A stretch of DNA of 15,050 bases from Rheinheimera sp. (GCF_020217005.1 NZ_JAIWOI010000208.1:1-15050); one strand, 5' to 3'. Numbered from the stretch's first letter, positions 7,216 through 15,050 are shown. The notes: generated by a model not told the origin, from the sequence alone. Translations and numbers: made by a program.

Positions 7216-8125
7216 AGTTATTTTTTTAATGGGGCCTACCGCCAGCGGTAAAACGGCATTGGCCATTGAACTGTATAAAAGCATCCCCTCAGAGCTGATT
7301 AGTGTCGACAGCGCCTTGATCTATAAAGGTATGGATATAGGTACTGCTAAACCTACAGCGGCGGAGCTTTTCGATGCGCCTCATCATTTAATTGACATTC
7401 TTGACCCTGCTTTTGCGTATTCAGCGGCGGATTTTCGCACTGATGCGTTACGACTTATTACTGATATCCATAGCAGAGGAAAAACGGCTATTCTGGTGGG
7501 CGGAACTATGTTGTATTTCCGCACTTTGTTGCAGGGGATATCGCCTTTACCTGAAGCGGATCCGGACATACGCCAACAAATTGAAGCTGAAGCAGCAGAG
7601 CATGGTTGGGCATATTTGCATCAGCAACTAGCAGACTTTGATCCTGTGTCTGCAGCCCGTATTCACCCGAATGACCCGCAGCGAGTCAACAGGGCTGTGG
7701 AAGTGTACAGGCTAACCGGGAAAAGTCTGACTGAACTGACAGAGCAAAAAGGCGAACCTTTTCCGTATCCCGTGCAACAATTTGCCATTAATCCAACAGA
7801 TCGGGCTGAACTTCATCGCCGTATAGCTGTCAGATTCCGGCAAATGTTAGATGCTGGCTTCGCGGACGAAGTGAAAGCTTTGATGCAACGTGCTGATCTG
7901 CATTTGGATTTACCTTCGATGCGTTGTGTGGGCTACCGACAGATGTGGCTACACCTGCAAGGGCAGCTGTCTGAGCAGGAAATGATTGACCAGGGAATTG
8001 CCGCCACTCGTCAATTGGCGAAACGGCAACTGACCTGGTTACGCAGTTGGCCTGAATTAAATTGGTTAAAAACTGAAGACAATCAGGCAGAAAACTTGCA
8101 AGCCATTTTAACTTCGCTAAGCTAG
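7205..8125 (+). CDS. miaA: tRNA dimethylallyltransferase MiaA
   Basis: MiaA adds the dimethylallyl group of DMAPP to A37 of tRNAs reading UNN codons, giving i6A, which MiaB later converts to ms2i6A. The 306-residue product is the usual length. The P-loop GPTASGKT spans 10-17, D35 in [18 protein letters not shown] is the catalytic region, and [13 protein letters not shown] and [11 protein letters not shown] are standard family segments. ATG 7205 has AGGA (7194-7197) a few bases upstream and lies inside the end of mutL, so translation is probably coupled. The position between mutL and hfq is the classical gammaproteobacterial order. In E. coli this operon has several internal promoters, including heat-shock ones; I did not find a convincing one within mutL/miaA here. 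Confidence 0.97.
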   Translation: MDPKVIFLMGPTASGKTALAIELYKSIPSELISVDSALIYKGMDIGTAKPTAAELFDAPHHLIDILDPAFAYSAADFRTDALRLITDIHSRGKTAILVGGTMLYFRTLLQGISPLPEADPDIRQQIEAEAAEHGWAYLHQQLADFDPVSAARIHPNDPQRVNRAVEVYRLTGKSLTELTEQKGEPFPYPVQQFAINPTDRAELHRRIAVRFRQMLDAGFADEVKALMQRADLHLDLPSMRCVGYRQMWLHLQGQLSEQEMIDQGIAATRQLAKRQLTWLRSWPELNWLKTEDNQAENLQAILTSLS

Positions 8126-8161
8126 TAAAAGATAATTGAAAAAAAGTTGTTATTTAACGAC

Positions 8162-8189
8162 TTGAAAATAATATAATAATCCATATATA
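8162..8189 (+). promoter_or_regulatory. Candidate hfq promoter in AT-rich gap
   Basis: TTGAAA (8162-8167), a 16-base spacer and TATATA (8184-8189) would start transcription near 8196, giving a leader of about 25 bases. An overlapping alternative is TTGTTA (8147-8152) with TATAAT (8172-8177), spaced 19. The 96-base gap is strikingly AT-rich compared with its neighbours. The short A-rich leader before the AAGGA ribosome site contains A-R-N triplets that Hfq's distal face could bind, so autoregulation is possible but inferred. Confidence 0.5.
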
Positions 8190-8221
8190 GAGAAACATAA
8201 TTAGAAATAAGGAAAGCGAAA

Positions 8222-8479
8222 ATGGCAAAGGGCCAATCGTTACAAGACCCGTTTTTAAATACTTTAAGACGCGAGCGTATCCCAGTCTCTATTTACCTGG
8301 TGAACGGTATTAAACTGCAGGGACAAATCGAGTCTTTTGATCAATTTGTGATCCTTCTGAAAAACACAGTCAGCCAAATGGTCTATAAACATGCCATTTC
8401 TACTGTAGTCCCAGCTCGTGCTGTTAATACTATGGCTAGCCATGGTACTGGTACAGGCGAAATGGACGAGATGGAATAA
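8222..8479 (+). CDS. hfq: RNA chaperone Hfq
   Basis: Hfq forms a hexameric ring that pairs small RNAs with mRNAs. The 85-residue product has the Sm1 and Sm2 core with Q8, the rim basic patch RRER (16-19), and YKH (55-57) of the proximal uridine-binding pocket. After the core (about residue 66) the tail is only some 20 residues, much shorter than the 102-residue E. coli protein, but it keeps an acidic tip (EMDEME) like the one known to compete with RNA for the rim. AAGGA lies 8-9 bases before ATG 8222. hflX follows after 16 bases. It is probably transcribed both from upstream in miaA and from its own AT-rich promoter. Confidence 0.98.
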   Translation: MAKGQSLQDPFLNTLRRERIPVSIYLVNGIKLQGQIESFDQFVILLKNTVSQMVYKHAISTVVPARAVNTMASHGTGTGEMDEME

Positions 8480-8495
8480 TCGGGAATTCTTAAGC

Positions 8496-9782
8496 TTGTT
8501 TGACAGCGAAATGGTGGCCGAGCAAGCGATCCTTGTGCATATCTATCTTTCACAAGACAGTGCCAGTGAAGATTTGCAGGAACTGGAGATGCTTGTGTCG
8601 TCGGCTGGAGTCCAATCACGTGGCGTGATGACTGCCAACCGCAATACGATCGATGCTAAGTTTTTTCTTGGCAGTGGCAAAGCGGCAGAACTAGCGCAAG
8701 CTGTCGCTGAGCTGCAAGTTGATCTGATTATTTTTAATCATGCTTTAACCCCAGCCCAAACCCGTAACCTGGAACTGCTTTGTCAGTGCCGGGTTATTGA
8801 TCGTACCACTCTGATCCTGGATATTTTTGCCCAGCGAGCCCGCAGCTACGAAGGTAAGTTGCAGGTCGAGTTGGCACAGCTGAAGCATTTGTCGTCACGT
8901 TTAGTGCGTGGCTGGGATAATGCGGAGCGGCAAAAAGGCGGCATAGGGATGCGAGGTCCGGGTGAAACCCGTCTCGAAACCGACAGGCGTTTACTGCGGG
9001 ACAAAATTACAGCCCTATTAGTGAAGCTAGACAAAGTCAGCAAACAACGTGAACAAGGCCGAAAAGCCCGACAACGTGCTGAAATTCCTGTAGTGTCCTT
9101 AGTGGGCTATACCAACGCCGGTAAATCTACCTTATTTAATCGCCTGACCAGTGCCGATGTGTATGCGGCCGATCAGCTGTTTGCCACCTTAGACCCAACA
9201 CTACGGCAAGTGAAACTGCCAGAGTTTGGTTCCATTATTTTTGCCGATACCGTTGGTTTTATCCGGCATTTACCACATGACTTGGTCGCAGCCTTTAAAT
9301 CCACTTTGCAGGAAAGCCGCGATGCCGACTTACAACTGCATGTGATTGACGTGGCAGACCAGCGTATGGCTGACAATATTAAACAGGTGCAACTGGTGTT
9401 GCACGAAATTGACGCTGATCAGGTGCCCCAGTTATTGGTGTTTAATAAAATTGACCAGACTGAGCAAGAAGCCCGTATAGAATACAATGAACAGGCAGAA
9501 CCTGTAGCCGTCTATATTTCAGCGAAGCAGGGTCTGGGCATTGAGTTATTGTTGCAGGTGATCCGGGAACGTTTGGCGGATGACTTTACACAACTGGATT
9601 TAAAGCTGCCTGCAGATGCCGCAATCTGGCGGGCCCGGTTACATGAGCTCTCTGCAGTTCAGACCGAATCTTTTACAGAGCTGGGTGAAGCTCAGCTCAG
9701 AATCGCCTTATCAAAAGCTGAATGGGCGCGGTTACTGAAACAAAGTGATGGACTGTTACAAAACTATATAGTCAGCTTTTAG
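8496..9782 (+). CDS. hflX: GTPase HflX, ribosome rescue/splitting factor
   Basis: HflX binds the ribosome E site and splits stalled or heat-damaged 70S particles. Domains are the N-terminal HflX subdomain (about 1-110), a coiled helical linker with GMRGPGETRLETDRR (151-165), and the G domain: G1 GYTNAGKS (204-211), G2 region ATLDPT (230-235), G3 DTVG (251-254), G4 NKID (317-320), G5 SAK (342-344), then a C-terminal domain to 428. I chose TTG 8496 because the reading TTG-FD aligns with the MFD start of E. coli HflX and gives 428 residues against 426. GGGAA (8482-8486) lies 9 bases upstream. ATG 8511 is an alternative with no good ribosome site; ATG 8418 lies inside hfq and adds unlike sequence. 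A UUG start may keep expression low. Confidence 0.93.
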   Translation: MFDSEMVAEQAILVHIYLSQDSASEDLQELEMLVSSAGVQSRGVMTANRNTIDAKFFLGSGKAAELAQAVAELQVDLIIFNHALTPAQTRNLELLCQCRVIDRTTLILDIFAQRARSYEGKLQVELAQLKHLSSRLVRGWDNAERQKGGIGMRGPGETRLETDRRLLRDKITALLVKLDKVSKQREQGRKARQRAEIPVVSLVGYTNAGKSTLFNRLTSADVYAADQLFATLDPTLRQVKLPEFGSIIFADTVGFIRHLPHDLVAAFKSTLQESRDADLQLHVIDVADQRMADNIKQVQLVLHEIDADQVPQLLVFNKIDQTEQEARIEYNEQAEPVAVYISAKQGLGIELLLQVIRERLADDFTQLDLKLPADAAIWRARLHELSAVQTESFTELGEAQLRIALSKAEWARLLKQSDGLLQNYIVSF

Positions 9783-9853
9783 TTTTTTATCGTCAGCATT
9801 GCGCTTTTTTTGATACATTAGTTTTAATATCACAACTAGAGATGGAGTGAAGC

Positions 9854-11011
9854 ATGGCTTGGAACGAGCCGGGCAATAATGGCAAAGACAACGACCCTTG
9901 GAAACAAGGTGGTCGTGATCAGGGCCCGCCCGATTTAGATGAAGTCTTCCGTAACTTAAGCAAAAAGTTCGGTGGTATCTTTGGTGGCAATAAAAACACC
10001 AGTAACAGCAATAACAGTGGTGGCTCAGCCGCCTTGGTATTGATAGCTGTGGTTGCTTTACTGGTCTGGGCTTTTAGTGGTTTCTATACCATTAAAGAAT
10101 CAGAACGGGGTTTGATCTTACGTTTTGGTCAATACCACTCAGAAGTAATGCCAGGTATTCACTGGAAACCAACTTTTATTGACACTGTCACTCCGGTTGA
10201 TGTCACCAGCGTGCGCTCATTACGTACCGATGGTTTTATGCTGACTCAGGATCAAAACCTGGTCCGTGTGACTTTTGAAATTCAGTACCGGGTGTTTGAC
10301 GCCCGCGCTTACAAATTCTCAGTAGTGGATGCGGACAGTAGCTTACGTGAAGCCACAGATGCTGCCTTACGTTATGTGGTAGGGCACTCTATTATGGATG
10401 ACGTGCTGACCAAAGGCCGTGAAGTGATCCGTCAAAATACCAGAACTGAGCTGGAGCAAATTATCTCTCCTTACGCTATGGGTTTAGAACTGGTTGATGT
10501 CAACTTCCGTGATGCCCGCCCACCAGAAGAAGTAAAAGAAGCTTTTGATGACGCTATAGCAGCGCAGGAAGATGAACAGCGTTATATCCGCGAAGCTGAA
10601 GCTTATGCCCGTGAAATCGAACCACGTGCCCGTGGTCAGGTCAATCGGATGATGCAGGAAGCTGAAGCTTACAAACAGCAGACTCTGTTAAAAGCTCAGG
10701 GTGAAGTGGCTCGTTTTGAGAAACTGTTACCTGAATATCTGGCTTCGCCACAAGTGACCCGTGATCGTATGTACTTAGAGACTATGGAGCAGGTGTATGG
10801 CAACAGCTCTAAAGTACTGGTTGACGTGAAAAACGGTAATAACATTATGTATTTACCTTTGGACAAAATGATCAACAACAGTGGTGATACTAAAGCTCCA
10901 GCGATGAATCCTTTAGTGCCAAGTAGCAGAACCAATAGCAATGATGGCAGAACGCCGGATTTACGACCTGAAACAAACCGTGCTGACAGCACCAGAACTG
11001 GCAGAGGTTAA
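9854..11011 (+). CDS. hflK: HflK, SPFH-domain subunit of the FtsH regulator complex
   Basis: HflK and HflC form a large membrane cage around the FtsH protease in the inner membrane and limit its access to substrates. The 385-residue product has a Gly/Asn/Asp-rich cytoplasmic N-terminus (MAWNEPGNNGKDNDPW, the HflK hallmark), one membrane segment (about 59-76), an SPFH/prohibitin domain from about 77 to 240, a charged helical region with EAEAYAREIEPRARG and EAEAYKQQ (about 245-285), and a polar disordered tail. GGAGTGA ahead of ATG 9854 is a good ribosome site. It lies 71 bases after hflX and 3 bases before hflC. No convincing promoter is seen in the hflX/hflK gap, though that gap is T-rich. 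Confidence 0.97.
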   Translation: MAWNEPGNNGKDNDPWKQGGRDQGPPDLDEVFRNLSKKFGGIFGGNKNTSNSNNSGGSAALVLIAVVALLVWAFSGFYTIKESERGLILRFGQYHSEVMPGIHWKPTFIDTVTPVDVTSVRSLRTDGFMLTQDQNLVRVTFEIQYRVFDARAYKFSVVDADSSLREATDAALRYVVGHSIMDDVLTKGREVIRQNTRTELEQIISPYAMGLELVDVNFRDARPPEEVKEAFDDAIAAQEDEQRYIREAEAYAREIEPRARGQVNRMMQEAEAYKQQTLLKAQGEVARFEKLLPEYLASPQVTRDRMYLETMEQVYGNSSKVLVDVKNGNNIMYLPLDKMINNSGDTKAPAMNPLVPSSRTNSNDGRTPDLRPETNRADSTRTGRG

Positions 11012-11014
11012 GTG

Positions 11015-11899
11015 ATGAAAAATTTAGTATTAGCCTTAATCGCCATTCTGGGCATTGTCGCAGTCTCTTCAGTCTTCGTTGTGCCAGAAGGTGAACGTGG
11101 CATTGTGATCCGATTTGGTAAAATTCAACGTGATGACGCGGAAGCTGTAAGGGTGTTTGAACCAGGTCTGCACTTTAAAGTGCCGCTGATTGAAAATGTT
11201 CGTAAGCTCGATGCCCGTATTCAAACGCTGGCTGACCCATCGTCTGACCGTTTTGTGACTGCGGAGAAAAAAGACTTATTGGTCGACAGCTATGTGAAAT
11301 GGCGTATCGCTGACTTCGGTAAGTATTTTTTATCCACAGGCGGTAACTTGTCTCAGGCTGAAGTGCTGTTAAAACAGTACATCAATAACGGTTTACGTAC
11401 TGAATTTGGTAGCCGTACTATTCAGGAGATTGTCTCTGGTGAGCGAACTCAACTGATGCAACGTGCCATGGAGCAGGCTGCGGCTGGTTCAAAAGAGTTA
11501 GGTATTGATATCCTTGACGTTCGTGTGAAGAAAATCAACTTACCTGATGAAATCAGTAACTCTATATTCCAGCGTATGCGTGCTGAACGTACTGCGGTAG
11601 CCAAAGAACACCGTAGCCGTGGTATGGAACAGTCTGAAATCATCAAAGCTGACGTTGATGCCCGCGTCACTATTATGGTGGCGGATGCTGAGCGTAATTC
11701 ACGTACTGTGCGTGGTGAAGGTGATGCGGCTGCCGCTAAAGTGTACGCAGATGTCTATAGCAAAAACGGCGAGTTTTACAGTTTCGTGCGTAGTTTAGAA
11801 GCCTATAAAAATAGCTTCCAAAACAAAAACGACGTGATGGTGATCCAGCCTGACAATGACTTCTTCCGCTATATGAAGTCGGACAAAGTGCAAAACTAA
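11015..11899 (+). CDS. hflC: HflC, SPFH-domain partner of HflK
   Basis: The second subunit of the HflKC cage around FtsH. The 294-residue product has an N-terminal membrane anchor (about 3-23), VPEGERGIVIRFGK at the start of the SPFH domain, the conserved KKDLLVDSYVKWRI, a long helical stretch with RMRAERTAVAKEHRSRG, and the C-terminal SFVRSLEAYKNSF and DFFRYMK typical of HflC. It is shorter than the 334-residue E. coli protein because it lacks an insertion in the middle of the SPFH region. ATG 11015 is preferred over the adjacent in-frame GTG 11012: AGAGG (11002-11006) is then better spaced and the start MKNLV resembles the family. The transcript ends at the terminator at 11932-11957. Confidence 0.96.
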   Translation: MKNLVLALIAILGIVAVSSVFVVPEGERGIVIRFGKIQRDDAEAVRVFEPGLHFKVPLIENVRKLDARIQTLADPSSDRFVTAEKKDLLVDSYVKWRIADFGKYFLSTGGNLSQAEVLLKQYINNGLRTEFGSRTIQEIVSGERTQLMQRAMEQAAAGSKELGIDILDVRVKKINLPDEISNSIFQRMRAERTAVAKEHRSRGMEQSEIIKADVDARVTIMVADAERNSRTVRGEGDAAAAKVYADVYSKNGEFYSFVRSLEAYKNSFQNKNDVMVIQPDNDFFRYMKSDKVQN

Positions 11900-11931
11900 G
11901 CTGACAACAGCAGGTTTTCTAATCGATAGTT

Positions 11932-11957
11932 AAGGCCCGCAAGGGCCTTTTCTATTT
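11932..11957 (+). terminator. Intrinsic terminator after hflC
   Basis: AAGGCCC (11932-11938), loop GCAA, GGGCCTT (11943-11949), followed by a T-rich tail TTCTATTT. A GNRA tetraloop on a 7-bp stem is a strong terminator design. It closes the tsaE-to-hflC run and separates it from the PLP enzyme gene. Confidence 0.85.
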
Positions 11958-11988
11958 GAACTACTTTCGGTTACTCTGCCTGTGTCTT

Positions 11989-12004
11989 TCCTAAGGATTT
12001 TCCT
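11989..12004 (+). promoter_or_regulatory. Ribosome site flanked by anti-Shine-Dalgarno copies
   Basis: The only ribosome site for the gene at 12007 is AGGA (11994-11997). It is flanked on both sides by TCCT, at 11989-11992 and 12001-12004. The downstream TCCT can pair with AGGA around a TTT loop, hiding the ribosome site two bases from the start codon. This is a short hairpin of 4 pairs, so its effect would be modest. Confidence 0.4.
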
Positions 12005-12006
12005 AA

Positions 12007-13170
12007 ATGTATCAGCAGTTTTATCAGCGCTTTTTAAAAGCCAACCCAGGTAAACAGCATTTTGCCTGCCATTCTCACCACTATTGGCCTGATGTAACCC
12101 GAGAAGCCACTTTGGCCTACTGGGATGACAGCGCTCTATTTGTGGACGATAAATGGGATCTGGTATTTGGTGAAAAAGTGCCTGCGGTACAACAGCACAT
12201 TGCCCGTATTTTAAAGCTGCCTGACGCAGAGCAAATTGTGTTTGCACCCAATACCCACGAATTTGTTATGCGCTTATTAAGCTGCTTTGACTGGGCAAAA
12301 CCTTTGACTGTGGTGACGACTGACAGCGAGTTTCATAGTTTCCATCGTCAAATTAATCGCTTGTCTGAACTGGATACTATCAATGTTATTCGGGTGCCGA
12401 CTGAACCTTTTGCCAGCTTTGCACAGCGATTCGAAGCCGCAGTTGCAGCTCAACCAACAGATTTAGTATTTTTTAGTCAGGTGTTTTTTAACTCTGGCGT
12501 TGGCATTAAAGAGTTAACTGGCCTGGTGCAGCAACTGGATAAAGTGACAGATGCGATGATCGTAGTGGATGGTTATCATGGTTTTATGGCAGTGCCGACT
12601 GACTTATCGGCTATAGCAGAGCGCATTTTTTATCTGGCTGGCAGCTATAAATATGCGCAGGGGGGGGAAGGTTGTTGTTTTCTGGCTGTGCCGAAAGGCA
12701 GTGAGCACAGACCTATTTATACCGGCTGGTTTGCTGAATTTGGTGAACTGGCCAATGCCAAACAAGGGCAGGTGCAATACGCCAACAACGGCTATCGTTT
12801 TGCCGGTGCCACTATGGATTGCTCGGCTTTGTATCGTGTGTTGGCTGTATTTGAGTTATATCAACAGCAAGGCCTTAGCGTCGAAAAAGTGCAGGCCTAT
12901 ATCCAAAGCTTACAGCAGGCCTTCCTTGACCTATTGGATGAAATACAGCACCCACTGTTAAATCGCCCCCATCTGCTGGATAAAGAGGATCAACAACAAG
13001 GCCAGTTTTTGACCTTCCGCTTTGCTGCTGATGATGTAGCTCGTATTGCAGCAGCCTTGAAGCAGCGCGGCATAGTGACAGATTATCGGGGAGACAGGCT
13101 GCGTTTTGGTTTTGCTTTGTACCACAATGCGGCTGATTACAACTTAAGTTGCCTGAAGGATATCCGCTAA
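12007..13170 (+). CDS. Class V aminotransferase-fold PLP enzyme, kynureninase-like
   Basis: The 387-residue product has the fold-type I PLP pattern: VVDGYHGF with D188 contacting the PLP ring nitrogen, and LAGSYKYAQGGEG with K215 as the Schiff-base lysine. SQVFFNSG (157-164) and the tail RLRFGFALYHNAADYN (364-379) resemble kynureninase SHVNY and RFGF-P-LY segments. The kynureninase D-L-A-H-S-A-G motif is replaced by DGYHGFM, so true kynureninase activity is doubtful; the substrate is unknown. It sits between hflC and the DUF2065 gene, where E. coli has no gene, after a terminator, and its stop (TAA 13168-13170) directly abuts the DUF2065 start. The codons after K215 form an 8-G run (12660-12667). 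The ribosome site AGGA is flanked by TCCT repeats. Confidence 0.85.
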   Translation: MYQQFYQRFLKANPGKQHFACHSHHYWPDVTREATLAYWDDSALFVDDKWDLVFGEKVPAVQQHIARILKLPDAEQIVFAPNTHEFVMRLLSCFDWAKPLTVVTTDSEFHSFHRQINRLSELDTINVIRVPTEPFASFAQRFEAAVAAQPTDLVFFSQVFFNSGVGIKELTGLVQQLDKVTDAMIVVDGYHGFMAVPTDLSAIAERIFYLAGSYKYAQGGEGCCFLAVPKGSEHRPIYTGWFAEFGELANAKQGQVQYANNGYRFAGATMDCSALYRVLAVFELYQQQGLSVEKVQAYIQSLQQAFLDLLDEIQHPLLNRPHLLDKEDQQQGQFLTFRFAADDVARIAAALKQRGIVTDYRGDRLRFGFALYHNAADYNLSCLKDIR

Positions 13171-13359
13171 ATGGCTGATTACTGGTGGGCTGCTTTAGGG
13201 CTGGTACTGATCATCGAAGGTTTGGGGCCGATGTTGTTTCCAAATAAATGGCGCTCCTATCTGCAAAAAATCGCAGAGCAGCCCACAGCGCAAATGCAAC
13301 AACTGGGTGGAATACTAGTGACAGCTGGTGTTTTGCTGCTGATTTTCTTTGTCTCCTAG
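13171..13359 (+). CDS. yjeT: DUF2065 small membrane protein (YjeT family)
   Basis: The 62-residue product has two hydrophobic helices (about 5-22 and 45-61) joined by a short loop with the family's GLGPMLFPNKWRSYL motif and QLGGILVTAGVLLL. This matches DUF2065/YjeT, a conserved inner-membrane protein found between hflC and purA in E. coli; its function is not known. ATG 13171 follows the previous stop with no gap and uses AAGGA inside the end of the upstream gene, so the two are translationally coupled. Its transcript ends at the terminator at 13391-13420. Confidence 0.92.
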   Translation: MADYWWAALGLVLIIEGLGPMLFPNKWRSYLQKIAEQPTAQMQQLGGILVTAGVLLLIFFVS

Positions 13360-13390
13360 CGGTTTACAGCTCTCTTAGTTATTGAAAAAG

Positions 13391-13420
13391 AACCAGAATG
13401 AAAATATCTGGTTTTTTTTT
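13391..13420 (+). terminator. Intrinsic terminator after the DUF2065 gene
   Basis: AACCAGA (13391-13397) pairs perfectly with TCTGGTT (13407-13413) around a 9-base loop, and the T run continues to 13420. It lies directly upstream of the purA promoter, so purA is insulated from the upstream unit. Confidence 0.85.
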
Positions 13421-13430
13421 CTTAATCGCG

Positions 13431-14791
<1,361 letters not shown>

Positions 14792-14805
14792 TAGCGGTAA
14801 GTAGA

Positions 14806-14834
14806 AAAAAACGCTGCCATGTGCAGCGTTTTTT
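14806..14834. terminator. Intrinsic terminator after purA, probably bidirectional
   Basis: A-tract plus CGCTGC (14806-14817) pairs over 12 bases with GCAGCG plus T-tract (14823-14834) around the loop CATGT. The symmetrical A and T tracts mean it can also stop transcription arriving from the repeat region on the minus strand. Confidence 0.92.
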
Positions 14835-14835
14835 A

Positions 14836-14857
14836 CATTTTACTATCCTGTAAAATG
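14836..14857 (-). repeat. Hairpin element in opposite orientation to the 70-bp array
   Basis: CATTTTAC (14836-14843) pairs perfectly with GTAAAATG (14850-14857) around TATCCT. Read on the minus strand the loop is AGGATA, the same six bases as the loop of the main hairpin in the tandem units on the plus strand, and the stem is also 8 bp. It therefore looks like the same kind of element in reverse orientation. It starts one base after the purA terminator. A smaller hairpin (GCCA 14866-14869 with TGGC 14874-14877) lies between it and the array. Confidence 0.7.
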
Positions 14858-14888
14858 CCTTCCAGGCCAACGCTGGCGCGTTGTTCAA

Positions 14889-15050
14889 AAAACAGCAGGA
14901 CAGCTGTTTTTCACAGTTTTAACTGCCAAAGGTGAACATCAGGGACGATGTGAGTGACAAAACGGCAGGATAGCCGTTTTGCACAGCTTTAGCTGCCGAA
15001 GGCGAACGTCATGGATGATGTGAGTGATAAAACGGCAGGATAGCCGTTTT
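14889..15050 (+). repeat. Tandem 70-bp structured repeat array (2.3 units, runs off the window)
   Basis: Complete units at 14889-14958 and 14959-15028 match at 58 of 70 positions, and a third begins at 15029. Each unit holds three hairpins. Hairpin 1 has an 8-bp stem (AAAACAGC/GCTGTTTT, or AAAACGGC/GCCGTTTT) with loop AGGACA or AGGATA. Hairpin 2 is CAGT/ACTG or CAGC/GCTG with loop TTTA. Hairpin 3 is ACATC/GATGT or ACGTC/GATGT with loop AGGGAC or ATGGAT. Five of the 12 differences fall in stems, and all keep pairing: 6/17 and 29/34 are compensatory pairs and position 50 gives a G.T wobble. The period of 70 is not a multiple of 3, so this is not a repeated protein. The third unit contributes only hairpin 1 (15029-15050). 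I saw no open frame of interest here. Confidence 0.88.

Noticed and set aside
9783..9853. Promoter or terminator in the T-rich hflX/hflK gap.
   Set aside because: No hairpin precedes the T runs, and -35/-10 combinations have poor spacing, so neither call is supportable.
14889..15050. CRISPR array.
   Set aside because: Units repeat over their whole 70 bases with no unique spacers, and they diverge by scattered substitutions.
14889..15050. Integron attC sites.
   Set aside because: No gene cassettes lie between units, and no R-box/L-box core (GTTRRRY type) was seen; period and hairpin design do not fit.

Overview
The window is a conserved housekeeping segment of a gammaproteobacterial chromosome. 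The order rsgA (divergent), orn, three tRNA-Gly genes, queG (divergent), tsaE, amiB, mutL, miaA, hfq, hflX, hflK, hflC, yjeT-type DUF2065 gene, purA is the same backbone found in Escherichia coli and Shewanella. Mid-range base composition, a MutL without the endonuclease motif, a short Hfq and the protein sequences suggest an Alteromonadales/Chromatiales-type organism such as Rheinheimera or a relative. That genus assignment is inference from memory of protein style, not a database match.

Layout. Positions 1-57 hold the first 19 codons of rsgA on the minus strand (GTG start). orn follows at 186-737, then a strong tRNA-type promoter and tRNA-Gly(GCC) genes at 866-941, 993-1068 and 1118-1193. 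The third tRNA copy is damaged at its 5' end. Two small accessory genes follow: a DUF4442 hotdog-fold protein (1333-1842) and a DUF1289 Cys-cluster protein (1995-2198). The second overlaps the 3' end of minus-strand queG tail to tail. From 3543 a tightly packed plus-strand run begins: tsaE, amiB, mutL and miaA overlap by 1-11 bases. hfq has its own AT-rich promoter region, and hflX, hflK and hflC follow, ending at a clear terminator at 11932-11957. A kynureninase-like PLP enzyme and the DUF2065 gene form a separate two-gene unit, closed by a terminator at 13391-13420. purA has its own promoter and a 12-bp-stem terminator at 14806-14834.

Functional themes. Several genes serve tRNA maturation and decoding: tRNA-Gly, queG for queuosine at position 34, tsaE for t6A37 and miaA for i6A37. 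Others serve RNA turnover and control (orn, hfq), ribosome maintenance (rsgA, hflX), mismatch repair (mutL), cell separation (amiB), membrane proteolysis control (hflKC) and AMP synthesis (purA). nnr, which sits between queG and tsaE in E. coli, is absent here.

The most unusual material is the last 215 bases, after purA. A 70-bp unit is repeated in tandem (14889-14958, 14959-15028, and 15029 to the window edge). Each unit can fold into three small hairpins. The differences between the two complete units that fall in stems all keep pairing: two full compensatory pairs and one A-T to G.T change. A further hairpin of the same design lies in opposite orientation at 14836-14857. This looks like a structured repeat RNA or hairpin array, not coding sequence. 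The array continues beyond the window.
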